This document shows, piece after piece, positions 1-8,946 of a stretch of 46,208 nt of DNA (the first letter of the stretch is position 1; each line of letters begins with the position of its first letter). Made by a program: the position numbers and the translations under genes. Under the pieces are notes generated by a model. That model had not been told where the DNA came from. It was given only the letters and a program-made list of their open reading frames with translations, and ran no database searches. Origin of the DNA: an uncultured Lachnospiraceae bacterium (lineage in GTDB: Bacteria > Bacillota > Clostridia > Lachnospirales > Lachnospiraceae); assembly GCA_902760415.1 (NCBI GenBank), contig CACWGK010000010.1, positions 1-46,208 on the forward strand, read 5' to 3'.

Positions 1-584
1 AAAAATGTAATATATCCCTTTTTCACAAGCTTCTGGCACCATCTCTTGTTATCACTTAGGAAACCACCATCTATACTTGAAATATTCATTTGCAGGAGTG
101 TTCCCCTATCAATGATTTCTTCAATTCTATCCAAATGATTTTCTAGTGATATATATCTCTCCACGTGTGCAATTATAGGCCAGTATCTAGCTTGAGTCAA
201 CTCATCGATACTGTGGAGAATCTCCGAAAACGGGGTTCTGATGTTATACTCTACAAGTACATACTTTGTATTATTCATAGTATGAATCTCACCTGCACGA
301 AGCTTCGTTACCACTCCATCCTCATAGAGAATCTCATTTCCAAGATAAAGGTTAAGCCCCTCATACTTGCCCGATTTTCGCACTTCTTCTTTTAGAGAAT
401 CAAATCGAGAGTCCAACTCATCATATGTATAACTATTTCTACCAAGAATATAATGAGGTGTTAAAATGATATTCCTAACTCCTTCGTTATAAGCTATGGA
501 TAACATATCGAGTGACATTTCCATGTTCTTCGAGCCATCATCCACGCCTGGCAGCATATGAGAATGTATATCAAAAAGAACCAT
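1..584 (-). CDS. CpsB/CapC (YwqE)-type tyrosine-protein phosphatase, partial
   Basis: A PHP-fold, metal-dependent phosphotyrosine phosphatase of the kind that dephosphorylates bacterial tyrosine kinases controlling capsule or exopolysaccharide synthesis. The N-terminal 194 residues are in the window and the 3' end runs off the left edge. Translation begins MVLFDIHSHMLPGVDDG, the family's metal-binding signature, followed by TPHY, a GNEI motif near residue 95 and IAHVERY near residue 139, each carrying expected ligands. The ATG at 584 is preceded by a GAGGTGG ribosome binding site. Capsule or EPS genes are likely beyond the edge, but that is inference. The frame is open throughout with no sign of decay. 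Confidence 0.9.
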   Translation of the reverse strand, partial: MVLFDIHSHMLPGVDDGSKNMEMSLDMLSIAYNEGVRNIILTPHYILGRNSYTYDELDSRFDSLKEEVRKSGKYEGLNLYLGNEILYEDGVVTKLRAGEIHTMNNTKYVLVEYNIRTPFSEILHSIDELTQARYWPIIAHVERYISLENHLDRIEEIIDRGTLLQMNISSIDGGFLSDNKRWCQKLVKKGYITF

Positions 585-628
585 CTATTTGTCCCACCTC
601 ATATAATCAATTACTTGTAGACTAACTC

Positions 629-675
629 ATAAAAAAAGTTAAAAGCTGCCGAGTGTTTCCCACCCGGCAGCTTAT
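629..675 (-). terminator. Intrinsic terminator after the surface repeat protein gene
   Basis: Perfect 9-bp arms AAGCTGCCG (643-651) and CGGCAGCTT (665-673), extended inside by GTG/CAC. On the minus strand the hairpin is followed by TTTT and then a run of seven T. It lies 52 bases past the stop codon at 727. Confidence 0.9.
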
Positions 676-726
676 TATCACTTTATCTTAGTTGCCTAAG
701 TTTTATTCATTTACCACGTGGGCTTA

Positions 727-1908
727 TTACTTCTCCTTCTTCTCAACTGAAGCAGCACCACTCTTTGTAAGTGAGTTAACCCAAGCCTCGCCTGTAAGGT
801 CACCGTCTAATACAAGAGTTGATCCCTTTATCTCTGCTGTGTATGAAACACCATTAGCCTTAAATGAAAGCTTTGTGCCATTTGCAGAAAGATCTGAGAA
901 TGTTACTCCACCACAACGTACAGAACCAGCATATGAACCAACACCATTTGTGTTAACAGCCTTTACAAGATCAGCAAGACCTGAATCAAATGATACTTCA
1001 ACAGTAGCTGTTTCGCTACCCTCAAGTCCATCGATAACTTCAGCGATAGTCTTATCAGAGCCTACAATAACAATCTTACCGCCTTCGTTCTTTACTGTAT
1101 ATTCCTTGTTGCCATACTTAACAGCCTTTGTTGTTCCATCTGTAGTGTAGTTAGCAAGAAGCTTTTCAAGATCAGCTCCCTTACCACCTGCAGCAAATGT
1201 GAACTTAGCTGTAGCATCTACATTTGGAGTAAATACCGTATTGTAGCTCTTCTCTGTATCATTGTTATTATCCTGATCCTGATTGTCCTGATTGTCCTGA
1301 TCAGCCTTATCTGGAACCTGCTCTACAAGATAACCTGCATCATCAAATGTATACTCAACACCGTCAATCTTAACAGTTGTGCTCTTCTCATAGTATCCTG
1401 AAGAATCCATGTAGTACCAACCTACACTATCCTTATACCACTGAGCCTGTGGCTGATATGTCCAGTACTGATCTGCACTAATCCAGTAACCATCAACCCA
1501 CTCACTCTGAGCATACTTTCCATAATCCCATACATAGTACCAGCCACCATTTGTCCAGCACCAACCCTTGCACTCAGCATAGCCTGCTGCGTTGAACCAA
1601 TACTTTGTACCATCTATCCATTGATCCTGGCTTGATGGATACCAACCTGATGAATCAATGTAGTACCAAGCCTTAGAATCCTTCTTCCAAGAAGCTGTAT
1701 TCTTATATGTCCAATAGCCATCTGAGCTAAGCCAATATCCATCAACCCACTCACTATAAGCATAAGAACCATCAGCATTCTTATACCACCAGCCACCGTC
1801 ACCATTTACCCACTCACCACCAGCTGCCTTAGCTGCTGTTGATGGAGCAAATGCGCCTGCAGCAACAACTGCTGTAGCAAGTAAACCACAAATAAACTTC
1901 TTTTTCAT
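727..1908 (-). CDS. Secreted protein with choline-binding-type aromatic repeats and a duplicated C-terminal domain
   Basis: A 393-aa exported protein. The start at 1908 is preferred because AAGGGG lies at the right distance; an upstream in-frame ATG at 1929 overlaps that site. MKKKFICGLLATAVVAAGAF with a following AKA is a signal peptide. Residues about 35-200 are Trp/Tyr/Gly repeats of the cell-wall or glucan-binding type, with two long units each starting SEWVDGYW and containing WYY-DSSG-Y and a IDG-Y-F turn. A D/N/Q-rich linker follows. The last ~170 residues hold two similar unknown modules sharing Y-T---G--L/IV and a closing SVE/TVE. Likely surface-attached by the repeats; ligand unknown. 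It is monocistronic with its own terminator. Confidence 0.85.
   Translation of the reverse strand: MKKKFICGLLATAVVAAGAFAPSTAAKAAGGEWVNGDGGWWYKNADGSYAYSEWVDGYWLSSDGYWTYKNTASWKKDSKAWYYIDSSGWYPSSQDQWIDGTKYWFNAAGYAECKGWCWTNGGWYYVWDYGKYAQSEWVDGYWISADQYWTYQPQAQWYKDSVGWYYMDSSGYYEKSTTVKIDGVEYTFDDAGYLVEQVPDKADQDNQDNQDQDNNNDTEKSYNTVFTPNVDATAKFTFAAGGKGADLEKLLANYTTDGTTKAVKYGNKEYTVKNEGGKIVIVGSDKTIAEVIDGLEGSETATVEVSFDSGLADLVKAVNTNGVGSYAGSVRCGGVTFSDLSANGTKLSFKANGVSYTAEIKGSTLVLDGDLTGEAWVNSLTKSGAASVEKKEK
1271..1303 (-). repeat. Short 9-nt tandem repeat inside the surface protein linker
   Basis: The 9-mer GATTGTCCT occurs twice in tandem (1281-1289, 1290-1298), flanked by shortened GATCCT copies. It encodes the QDN-type linker between the aromatic repeats and the C-terminal modules. 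The unit is in frame, so copy-number change would lengthen the linker without a frameshift. Confidence 0.7.
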
Positions 1909-2137
1909 CGCAATTTCCCCTTCTCTCATTTTAATTCCACTTATAACAAATCAAGATAATTAATTATACTAATTAGGATCATTCGTATAACAAAGTGGTT
2001 TTACAAAAATTGTACCAAAATATGATATCACTTTTATATATTTTTTACAATAATTATATCATTTACAAAATCATATAAATGTAAAGGATTGTCATAATAG
2101 GCAACCATTTATACCTAATTGCCAAGATAAGCAATCA

Positions 2138-4720
2138 TTATGCAACTACTAAGTTTCCATCCTTTACATCTATCTTAACGTTATCACCCATTGTAAGTGA
2201 ATTGCTAAGTATAGCTCTTGCCACGAGAGTTTCTACATTTTTCTGAAGGAATCTCTTGAGAGGTCTTGCACCATATACAGGATCGTAACCACAGTCGATT
2301 ATATAGTCGCGCGCAGATGGAGTAAGTTCAATAGATATTTCCTTATCTTCTATTCTCTTATTAAGGTCTGCCATAAGCAGTTCAATAATTCCAGCGATAT
2401 TATCCTTTGTAAGAGGCTTGAACATAATTATCTCATCCAGACGATTCAAAAACTCAGGTCTGAAATGAAGCTTCAGCATATCATTTACCTGCTTTTCTGC
2501 ATCTTCCTTTATACTGCCATCCTCATCTATTCCATCCAGAAGGAACTCTGAACCTATATTAGAGGTCATTATAAGAATTGTATTCTTGAAGTCTACAAGA
2601 TTACCCTTAGAATCTGTAATACGTCCATCATCCAGAATCTGTAACATTATATTGAATACATCAGGATGGGCCTTCTCAACCTCATCGAAGAGGACAACCG
2701 AGTATGGGCTTCGTCTTACCGCATCAGTAAGCTGTCCGCCTTCATCGTATCCGACATATCCAGGAGGCGCTCCGATAAGACGTGACACACTATGTTTCTC
2801 CATATATTCACTCATATCGATTCGAATGATATTATTCTCATTATCAAAAAGTGCCTCAGCCAGTGTCTTGGCAAGTTCAGTCTTACCAACACCTGTAGGT
2901 CCAAGGAAAAGAAATGAACCAATTGGCTTTGTAGGATCCTTAATACCAGCCTTTGATCTGATGATTGCTTCACTAACAAGCGATACAGCATTGTCCTGTC
3001 CAACCACTCTCTTATGAAGCTCATCTGCAAGATGAAGAGTCTTATTACGTTCAGATTCTGAAAGCTTTGATACTGGGATACCTGTCCACTTCGAAATAAT
3101 CTTAGCTATCTCTTCATCAGTAACATTTTCATGAAGAAGCTGTCTCTCCTTCACAGTGGAGCTATTCTCCAAAGCTTCAAGCTCCTTCTCAAGTTCTGGG
3201 ATAGTTCCATACTGAAGCTTAGCAGCCTGAGCATAGTCGCTCCTTCTCTGAGCTATCTCCAGATCATCCTTAGCACTCTCTATCTCCTCACGAATCTTCT
3301 TAACACGTTCAACTTCAGCTTTTTCATTTTCCCAGGTTGCCTTCATGGAGCTAGCCTTATCTTTAAGTTCAGCAAGCTCGCTTTCAATACTGGCAAGACG
3401 TTCCTGCGACAAATGATCATCCTCATTTTTAAGAGCCGTAACTTCTATCTCGAGCTGCATGATCTTACGATTTATCTCATCCACCTCAGCTGGCATAGAG
3501 TTAAGCTCTGTCTTGATCATCGCACATGCTTCGTCCACAAGGTCGATGGCCTTATCAGGAAGGAATCTATCTGTAATATATCTGTTAGAAAGTGTAGCCG
3601 CCGCAACTAAAGCGCCATCACTTATCTTAACTCCGTGGAATACTTCATAACGATTCTTGATACCTCTTAGTATAGAAATGGTATCTTCAACGGTAGGTTC
3701 ACTAATAGTAACCGGCTGGAATCTACGCTCCAGAGCCTTATCCTTCTCAATATACTTTCTATACTCATCTACAGTTGTAGCACCTATACAATGAAGCTCA
3801 CCACGAGCCAGCATAGGCTTAAGCATATTTCCAGCATCCAGACTGCCATCAGTTTTTCCAGCACCAACTATAGTATGAAGTTCATCGATAAAGAGAATAA
3901 TCTGACCATCAGACTTCTTAACCTCATCAAGTACAGACTTCAGTCTTTCCTCAAATTCACCGCGGTACTTTGCACCAGCGATAAGTGAGCCCATATCCAG
4001 AGCAAAGATTTCTTTATCTCTTAGAGAGTCAGGAACATCGCCCTTTACTATTCTCTGCGCAAGTCCCTCGATAGCCGCAGTCTTACCTACACCAGGATCA
4101 CCTATAAGCACAGGATTATTCTTAGTCTTACGAGATAGGATACGTACTATATTTCTTATCTCAGCATCTCGTCCAATGACTGGGTCCAGCTTTTGTTCTC
4201 TAGCTCTTTGAACCAGGTTGTATCCAAACTTTTCAAGAGCATCATATGTATCCTCAGGATTATCAGACTCAACCTTCTTCGAACCTCTAACATCAGAAAG
4301 AGCCTTTAGAAAATCATTTTTCTTGATACCAAACTTTCCAAATAGCGCCTTAGTTTCCTTTGAAGCTTTATCCAGAAGAGCTATAAAAAGATGTTCAACA
4401 GAGATATAGTCATCCCCCATCTTCTTTGCCTCAGTCTCAGCAGATAGCAGAACACGACTCATTTCCTGTCCCATATATATATCTTCCGAGGAACCACTAA
4501 CCTGAGGTCTTGCCTTCACAAGGTTATATGCCTCATCAACAAATGCTGATGTCGCAATCCCCATCTTATCCAGTAGCTTCTTAATCAAACTGTCATCTAT
4601 AGTAAGAAGGGCATACAGCAAATGTTCAGAAGTAACTTCTTGATTATTCATTTCCATTGCAAGTCTCTGGGACTCTTCCACAGCTTCAATGGATTTTCTT
4701 GTTAACTTATCCGCATTCAT
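2138..4720 (-). CDS. clpB: ATP-dependent disaggregase ClpB
   Basis: Hexameric AAA+ chaperone that pulls proteins out of aggregates together with DnaK. The 860-aa length is normal. Order of domains: Clp-N (1-145), AAA1 with Walker A GDPGVGKT at 207-214 and Walker B FIDELH near 278, a long middle coiled coil (about 412-525) characteristic of ClpB, AAA2 with GPTGVGKT at 607-614, and the C-terminal D2-small domain. There is no IGF/LGF ClpP-binding loop, which separates it from the ClpC gene at 42890. The start at 4720 has AAAGGAGTGAG before it. It is controlled by the sigma-A promoter and CIRCE operator just upstream. Confidence 0.97.
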   Translation of the reverse strand: MNADKLTRKSIEAVEESQRLAMEMNNQEVTSEHLLYALLTIDDSLIKKLLDKMGIATSAFVDEAYNLVKARPQVSGSSEDIYMGQEMSRVLLSAETEAKKMGDDYISVEHLFIALLDKASKETKALFGKFGIKKNDFLKALSDVRGSKKVESDNPEDTYDALEKFGYNLVQRAREQKLDPVIGRDAEIRNIVRILSRKTKNNPVLIGDPGVGKTAAIEGLAQRIVKGDVPDSLRDKEIFALDMGSLIAGAKYRGEFEERLKSVLDEVKKSDGQIILFIDELHTIVGAGKTDGSLDAGNMLKPMLARGELHCIGATTVDEYRKYIEKDKALERRFQPVTISEPTVEDTISILRGIKNRYEVFHGVKISDGALVAAATLSNRYITDRFLPDKAIDLVDEACAMIKTELNSMPAEVDEINRKIMQLEIEVTALKNEDDHLSQERLASIESELAELKDKASSMKATWENEKAEVERVKKIREEIESAKDDLEIAQRRSDYAQAAKLQYGTIPELEKELEALENSSTVKERQLLHENVTDEEIAKIISKWTGIPVSKLSESERNKTLHLADELHKRVVGQDNAVSLVSEAIIRSKAGIKDPTKPIGSFLFLGPTGVGKTELAKTLAEALFDNENNIIRIDMSEYMEKHSVSRLIGAPPGYVGYDEGGQLTDAVRRSPYSVVLFDEVEKAHPDVFNIMLQILDDGRITDSKGNLVDFKNTILIMTSNIGSEFLLDGIDEDGSIKEDAEKQVNDMLKLHFRPEFLNRLDEIIMFKPLTKDNIAGIIELLMADLNKRIEDKEISIELTPSARDYIIDCGYDPVYGARPLKRFLQKNVETLVARAILSNSLTMGDNVKIDVKDGNLVVA

Positions 4721-4763
4721 AATCTCACTCCTTTCATACGAAAATCACATCTTAATGATGTTA

Positions 4764-4790
4764 TTAGCACTCTCACTTGGTGAGTGCTAA
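4764..4790 (-). promoter_or_regulatory. CIRCE operator (HrcA site) of clpB
   Basis: TTAGCACTC (4764-4772), nine bases, then GAGTGCTAA (4782-4790): an exact match to the CIRCE consensus bound by the heat-shock repressor HrcA. It lies between the promoter and the clpB start, where bound HrcA would block transcription. Confidence 0.97.
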
Positions 4791-4805
4791 TCTATATCTA
4801 GCTAT

Positions 4806-4834
4806 GTTATACCACCACGTAGCACACCTGTCAA
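4806..4834 (-). promoter_or_regulatory. Sigma-A promoter of clpB
   Basis: On the minus strand TTGACA (4829-4834), a 17-base spacer, and TATAAC (4806-4811). The CIRCE element starts about 15 bases downstream of the -10, near the transcription start. Confidence 0.93.
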
Positions 4835-4869
4835 GATGCGAATTGAGGGAATAATCCAATGCGTATACG

Positions 4870-4925
4870 TAAAAATAGCTGACCCTTTCGATTTCATCAT
4901 TTTTGATAAAAACGAAGAGGTCAGC
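4870..4925 (-). terminator. Terminator of the PspA-SPFH-GGDEF operon
   Basis: Arms GCTGACC (4878-4884) and GGTCAGC (4919-4925) plus an inner TTTCG/CGAAG stretch. In the minus direction the hairpin is followed by TATTTTT. It is 40 bases beyond the diguanylate cyclase stop codon. Confidence 0.8.
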
Positions 4926-4964
4926 AAATTATATTAGTTATACATCTGTCATATAGTTATTCGA

Positions 4965-6632
4965 TTAAGTTCTTTGTGCCTTCATCTCAACCTTCATATT
5001 ATACATACGTTCATCCGCTTCTTTCACCTTTTCATTTGACTTATCCTGTGACGGATCATATACCGCACAGCCATAGGCTATACTCATTTCGATTTCATAA
5101 TCATTTGACCGATTGAAGTCTTTGATCATATCGCCAAGATGTGCAAGGCTTTCTTTAAAATGTTCACTGTCCGGTGAATACGGGGTCATGACGAAAAACT
5201 CATCGCCGCCCATTCTGAATACTGACTCCTTATCATCAAAAGCTTTCGAAAGGTACTCTGCCAAATGAGTGATATAGACATCTCCAAAGTTATGGCCCAT
5301 CTCATCATTTACCTTCTTCAGATAATTCATATCTATCATCACAAAGGTGGTATTCGAGCTTGATTCCTCTGCTTTCTTCAGATTCAGATTAAAGGCTTTA
5401 CGATTGAGGAGACCTGTAAGTCCATCCTTATAAGCAAGCTCCTCCATGATTTCAGCATACTTGCCTCTTTTACTCATTTCCGTGATCATATAGAACTCAT
5501 ATAATCCGCAGAAGAATGTGAAGACATAAAGGAATATCTTATACCTGGATATGGATATAAAATCATATGGATTGTTCATATATGTTCCTATATCTACCGC
5601 TCCCATGACAAGCGCCACTGAAAAGACACCTATGGTAATAGCTGTAAAGGAACGTCTAATAGTCTTCTGGATAAGACCCATCACTGTATAGAAGATGAAT
5701 AAAATGATTCCAAGAATAATGATCAAATGAGAAATCCATAAAAGCTGATGATAGTCTTTGTATCCAAAAGTTGTCGATATAATAGAGCCTATTATTTTTA
5801 TAGCCGAAATAATCGCTATAACTACCGTGAGTCTCGACTTCTTATGTCCAGTAATATATGCAGCAAAAAGAACTCCCGGGTAGCTCATGAGATCGATGGC
5901 AATATATCCTATAAAATGAATAACAGTTGGAGCGCATGTGATGATAGCGAATGCCGGCGTATTTGATACGACCCATAGAGATGAAGCCATAGCAAATGTA
6001 CCAAAACTAAGTATCTCATACTTATTATCTCCAAAGTACTTACCGACTATACCTATTACTGATAGAGTAAAACCGAATATGAAAATGATACAGCCAATCA
6101 GAAACTCTATCATGCTGTCCTGAAGTTCATTTATTATAAAATGATTATTCTTATCAAGATGCATTTCATGGATATATCCAGTCTTTCCAGGATATGCATT
6201 TTCTACGATCATCTTGATATCTACTTCACCTTCAACGTCAGGCATCGTAATGGTATGAGGATATATTCCATATGCCTTTCCCATATATCTAGGAACATCC
6301 GGACGAAAATCATATACCTTACTTCCATCCACATAAACAGAGAAGAATATATTTTTAGTATAGAAACATAGAGTCTTGGAATTGATTATCTTCCCATCCA
6401 CAACACGGTGAATATAGGTAACATCCTCTTCCAATTCCAGATTTTCAAAATCAACCTTTTCTCCATCCCAGAAGCTCCAATTATCTTCAAATGGAATAAT
6501 GCTTGTATCTTCATATAGAACATTTCTCCACATGATAGATATGAGGATAAGTGTAAGCATGATGAAAAATGCTGCCATACACCAAATCGTTCTGAAGTCT
6601 TTTAAAGTTTTTCTAACATTATAATCTTGCAT
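4965..6632 (-). CDS. Membrane diguanylate cyclase with an extracytoplasmic sensor and seven-TM-type region
   Basis: A 555-aa protein predicted to make c-di-GMP from two GTP. One membrane segment (about 15-37) leads to an extracytoplasmic beta-rich domain (about 40-165), then a cluster of hydrophobic segments (about 168-385) resembling 7TM-type sensor proteins, then a GGDEF domain (about 390-555). The active-site motif GGDEF at 475-479 is intact, as is the preceding DGLTGLLNR. The usual RxxD product-inhibition site just before the motif is missing (DDKE there), so feedback control may be absent. The start lies three bases after the SPFH gene stop with only a weak Shine-Dalgarno, suggesting translational coupling. 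Last gene of its operon. Confidence 0.9.
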   Translation of the reverse strand: MQDYNVRKTLKDFRTIWCMAAFFIMLTLILISIMWRNVLYEDTSIIPFEDNWSFWDGEKVDFENLELEEDVTYIHRVVDGKIINSKTLCFYTKNIFFSVYVDGSKVYDFRPDVPRYMGKAYGIYPHTITMPDVEGEVDIKMIVENAYPGKTGYIHEMHLDKNNHFIINELQDSMIEFLIGCIIFIFGFTLSVIGIVGKYFGDNKYEILSFGTFAMASSLWVVSNTPAFAIITCAPTVIHFIGYIAIDLMSYPGVLFAAYITGHKKSRLTVVIAIISAIKIIGSIISTTFGYKDYHQLLWISHLIIILGIILFIFYTVMGLIQKTIRRSFTAITIGVFSVALVMGAVDIGTYMNNPYDFISISRYKIFLYVFTFFCGLYEFYMITEMSKRGKYAEIMEELAYKDGLTGLLNRKAFNLNLKKAEESSSNTTFVMIDMNYLKKVNDEMGHNFGDVYITHLAEYLSKAFDDKESVFRMGGDEFFVMTPYSPDSEHFKESLAHLGDMIKDFNRSNDYEIEMSIAYGCAVYDPSQDKSNEKVKEADERMYNMKVEMKAQRT

Positions 6633-6635
6633 ATA

Positions 6636-7640
6636 CTAGATAAGCTTTGTTCCGCAATTTGAACAGAACTTTGCGCCTGCTGTTGGAGTTCCGCACTCTG
6701 GACAGAACTTAGGTCCTACTGCACCTTCTGCTGGCGCTGCTCCACCTACAGGTGCCGCCTGTGTAGGTGTCTGCTGCTGAGTCTGGCCCATACCCATTCC
6801 CATGCCGTTCATCATCTGACCAGCAATCGATGCGCCCATCATCATCTCTGCCATATTTCCCATAGTAGAGTTGCCGCCCTGCAGCTTGCCGTCAGCCATA
6901 GCATCTACCATAGTCATCTGAGTATATTTACCTACATCACCAACCATAGACTGAGCTGCAGCCTGGTTGATCTTCTGCTGAATCTCTTCTGGATAGTTGA
7001 AGTTATTGATACTAAATCCTGTTACAGAGATACCATCCTTGCTGATCTCCATATCAAGATCTTCCTGGATACCCTTTGAGATATCAAATGAACTTGCCTG
7101 AAGGTTAAACATATCCTTACCTTCCTTGGCAATCCACTTCATAAGAAGCTGATCAAGGATAGTTATGATACGTCCCTTTACATCCTCAATTGAGTATGAC
7201 TGCTTAACACCAGCAACCTTATCTATGAGAGTCATGTAATCTGATACCTTTACGTTAGCAGTACCATTTGCACGTACTGGCATTCCACCTGGAAGTCCTG
7301 GAGCCTGAAGCATGATAGGTCCCTTAGTACCCCACTTGATCATGAACTCCTTTGTATTAATGAAGAGAACCTCAGCTCTCATTCCTGAATTAAATCCAAA
7401 CTTAAATCCTTTAAGGGTTGAAAGAAATGGAATAATCTGTGACTCAATATCATAATCGCCTTCATCCTGGAATACACCTTCAACCTTACCCTGGCTAAGG
7501 AATATTGCATCCTGTCCTGGACGGATAATGAGACGTGAACCCTTCTTAATCTCTCTATTGGTCCATTTCCAGAAGATGAGATCATCATCAAACTCTTCCC
7601 ACTCAACTACATTAGCAAATTGATTTTGTAAAATACCCAT
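6636..7640 (-). CDS. SPFH-domain protein with C-terminal zinc ribbon (YdjI-like)
   Basis: A 334-aa cytoplasmic protein. The N-terminal ~220 residues match the SPFH/band-7-like family often named 'virion core protein', which includes Bacillus YdjI. Then comes a Met/Gly/Gln/Pro-rich linker and a C-terminal zinc ribbon with two CxxC pairs (FCPEC, FCSNC) in the last 24 residues. Start 7640 is chosen because GGAGGT lies six bases upstream; an earlier ATG at 7652 overlaps that site. It follows pspA by 17 bases. In Bacillus, YdjGHI recruits PspA to the membrane under stress, so a PspA-scaffold role here is a reasoned inference. Confidence 0.88.
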   Translation of the reverse strand: MGILQNQFANVVEWEEFDDDLIFWKWTNREIKKGSRLIIRPGQDAIFLSQGKVEGVFQDEGDYDIESQIIPFLSTLKGFKFGFNSGMRAEVLFINTKEFMIKWGTKGPIMLQAPGLPGGMPVRANGTANVKVSDYMTLIDKVAGVKQSYSIEDVKGRIITILDQLLMKWIAKEGKDMFNLQASSFDISKGIQEDLDMEISKDGISVTGFSINNFNYPEEIQQKINQAAAQSMVGDVGKYTQMTMVDAMADGKLQGGNSTMGNMAEMMMGASIAGQMMNGMGMGMGQTQQQTPTQAAPVGGAAPAEGAVGPKFCPECGTPTAGAKFCSNCGTKLI

Positions 7641-7657
7641 ACTTACCTCCATTTAGT

Positions 7658-8296
7658 TTAAATATCACTGTCATACTTTTCAGTAAGACTTTCAAGTTCT
7701 CTATCTGTAGCAGCACTTGGTCCTGCCTCAAGTTCAGCCATAGCATTTGCCTTGTCTAGAGCATAGTTCGCTCTCTCACTCATCTGACTAAACATTTCAT
7801 CAGAGTTGGCCGCTCCGGCTTTCTTAGCCATCTTATTAAGCTGTTCCTGCTGAGATGCTGCTGATAAAGTTCCCTTTATCTCACTGAGCTTTGCTTCAAG
7901 CGTTGATATATCTCCGCCTAACTTCTCATTCAAAGCAGCGAGCTTATCCATATCTTCCTTCGCCTGCGCAAGCTTCTGAGCAAGTACTGTACCATCTTCT
8001 CTAACCTTCTCAAGCTTTCTCTCGAAGGTTCTGGCATCAGAGGTACTCTTAGCTTCTCGGGCACGCCCCAGATATCTTTCAAGCTTTGCCTGCTCGTCTT
8101 CATTTTCATCCACAGCACGCTGTGCACGGTTATACTCCATCTTGAGCGCTTCCGTCTCAGCCTTAACCTGACCAAGGTCACGTCTAAGCTGACCTAGATA
8201 CTTCTCAACCGTCTGCTCAGGATGTTTATCTTCTCGATTAAATATGGCATGTATATTTGAGGCCATAATATCTTTGAATCTACCTAAAATCCCCAT
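7658..8296 (-). CDS. pspA: PspA/IM30 family membrane-stress protein
   Basis: A 212-aa, almost entirely helical, charge-rich protein that fits the PspA/IM30/LiaH family (about 220 aa). Members are ESCRT-III-like and assemble on stressed membranes. It starts MGILGRFKDIMASNIHAIF, the amphipathic membrane-binding helix, followed by the conserved KYLGQLRRDLGQVK segment and a long coiled coil up to about residue 150. GAGGGG precedes the ATG at 8296. It sits directly upstream of the SPFH/zinc-ribbon gene and 46 bases after the NUDIX gene. Confidence 0.92.
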   Translation of the reverse strand: MGILGRFKDIMASNIHAIFNREDKHPEQTVEKYLGQLRRDLGQVKAETEALKMEYNRAQRAVDENEDEQAKLERYLGRAREAKSTSDARTFERKLEKVREDGTVLAQKLAQAKEDMDKLAALNEKLGGDISTLEAKLSEIKGTLSAASQQEQLNKMAKKAGAANSDEMFSQMSERANYALDKANAMAELEAGPSAATDRELESLTEKYDSDI

Positions 8297-8342
8297 TCTT
8301 TATTCCCCTCATAATATCATTCTATATAGAGAATAGTTCTCG

Positions 8343-8903
8343 TCACTGCTTAGACCACATATAGCAAAAAGCCTGGGTTCTCGCAGCAAATCGTTCAGTT
8401 TTAAGGAGTCTACGCACCTCGTCCTTAGTATACCACGCAGCCTCTATCTCTTCAAACGAAGAATCACTTCTTTGGATTTCTCCATCGCACTTACCAACTA
8501 CGCATACATTCATTTCATTTGAGAATCCTACAGCGCTGTAGCTTAGCCCAATTATGTCATCGATTGAAATGAGTTCTAACCCAGTTTCTTCTCTAAGCTC
8601 TCTAGCTGCTGCCGTCTCGGCATCTTCCCCCGGATCGATAAGTCCTGCCGGAAAGTTGATTACCCACATACCTGCAGCCATACGAAACTCTTTATTAAGC
8701 AGTATTCGCTCGCCATCAGGACTTGTCATTATCAGAACAACTGCATCAGCCTTATCACCGTGAAGCTGTTCGAAGGTTTCTATATTATTCTTACGACTGA
8801 TGATCTCATAATTCTTATCCTGACCATCTTCAGTTTTATACTGTACATCGTAACGGGTGATATATGCTCCTTCTTCACCCTTTTTAATACCTACATATTT
8901 CAT
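8343..8903 (-). CDS. NUDIX hydrolase, ADP-ribose pyrophosphatase type
   Basis: A 186-aa hydrolase of nucleoside diphosphates linked to X. The full Nudix box is visible (GLIDPGE, then seven residues, then RELREETGL, near residues 92-114), with the ADP-ribose-type lead MAAGMWVINFPAGLI. It resembles NudF/ADP-ribose pyrophosphatases; the true substrate cannot be fixed from sequence. It lies 43 bases after the AraC regulator and 46 before pspA, in the same orientation, so it is likely cotranscribed. Confidence 0.9.
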   Translation of the reverse strand: MKYVGIKKGEEGAYITRYDVQYKTEDGQDKNYEIISRKNNIETFEQLHGDKADAVVLIMTSPDGERILLNKEFRMAAGMWVINFPAGLIDPGEDAETAAARELREETGLELISIDDIIGLSYSAVGFSNEMNVCVVGKCDGEIQRSDSSFEEIEAAWYTKDEVRRLLKTERFAARTQAFCYMWSKQ

Positions 8904-8946
8904 ATATCATTTCCTGGATATTGTTACTATATTATGTCTTACTACA

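Noticed and set aside
692-1150. A 152-codon plus-strand frame at the end of the surface protein gene
   Set aside because: It is antisense to a signal-peptide protein with coherent repeats and begins inside that gene's downstream region without an RBS.
2080-2137. Possible terminator after clpB
   Set aside because: Only 5-bp GGCAA/TTGCC pairing and no T-run; no terminator can be supported there.
2586-3650. Plus-strand open frames opposite clpB
   Set aside because: Their sequences are Ser/Leu-rich mirror images of the clpB codons, with no RBS or family resemblance. They are shadow frames.
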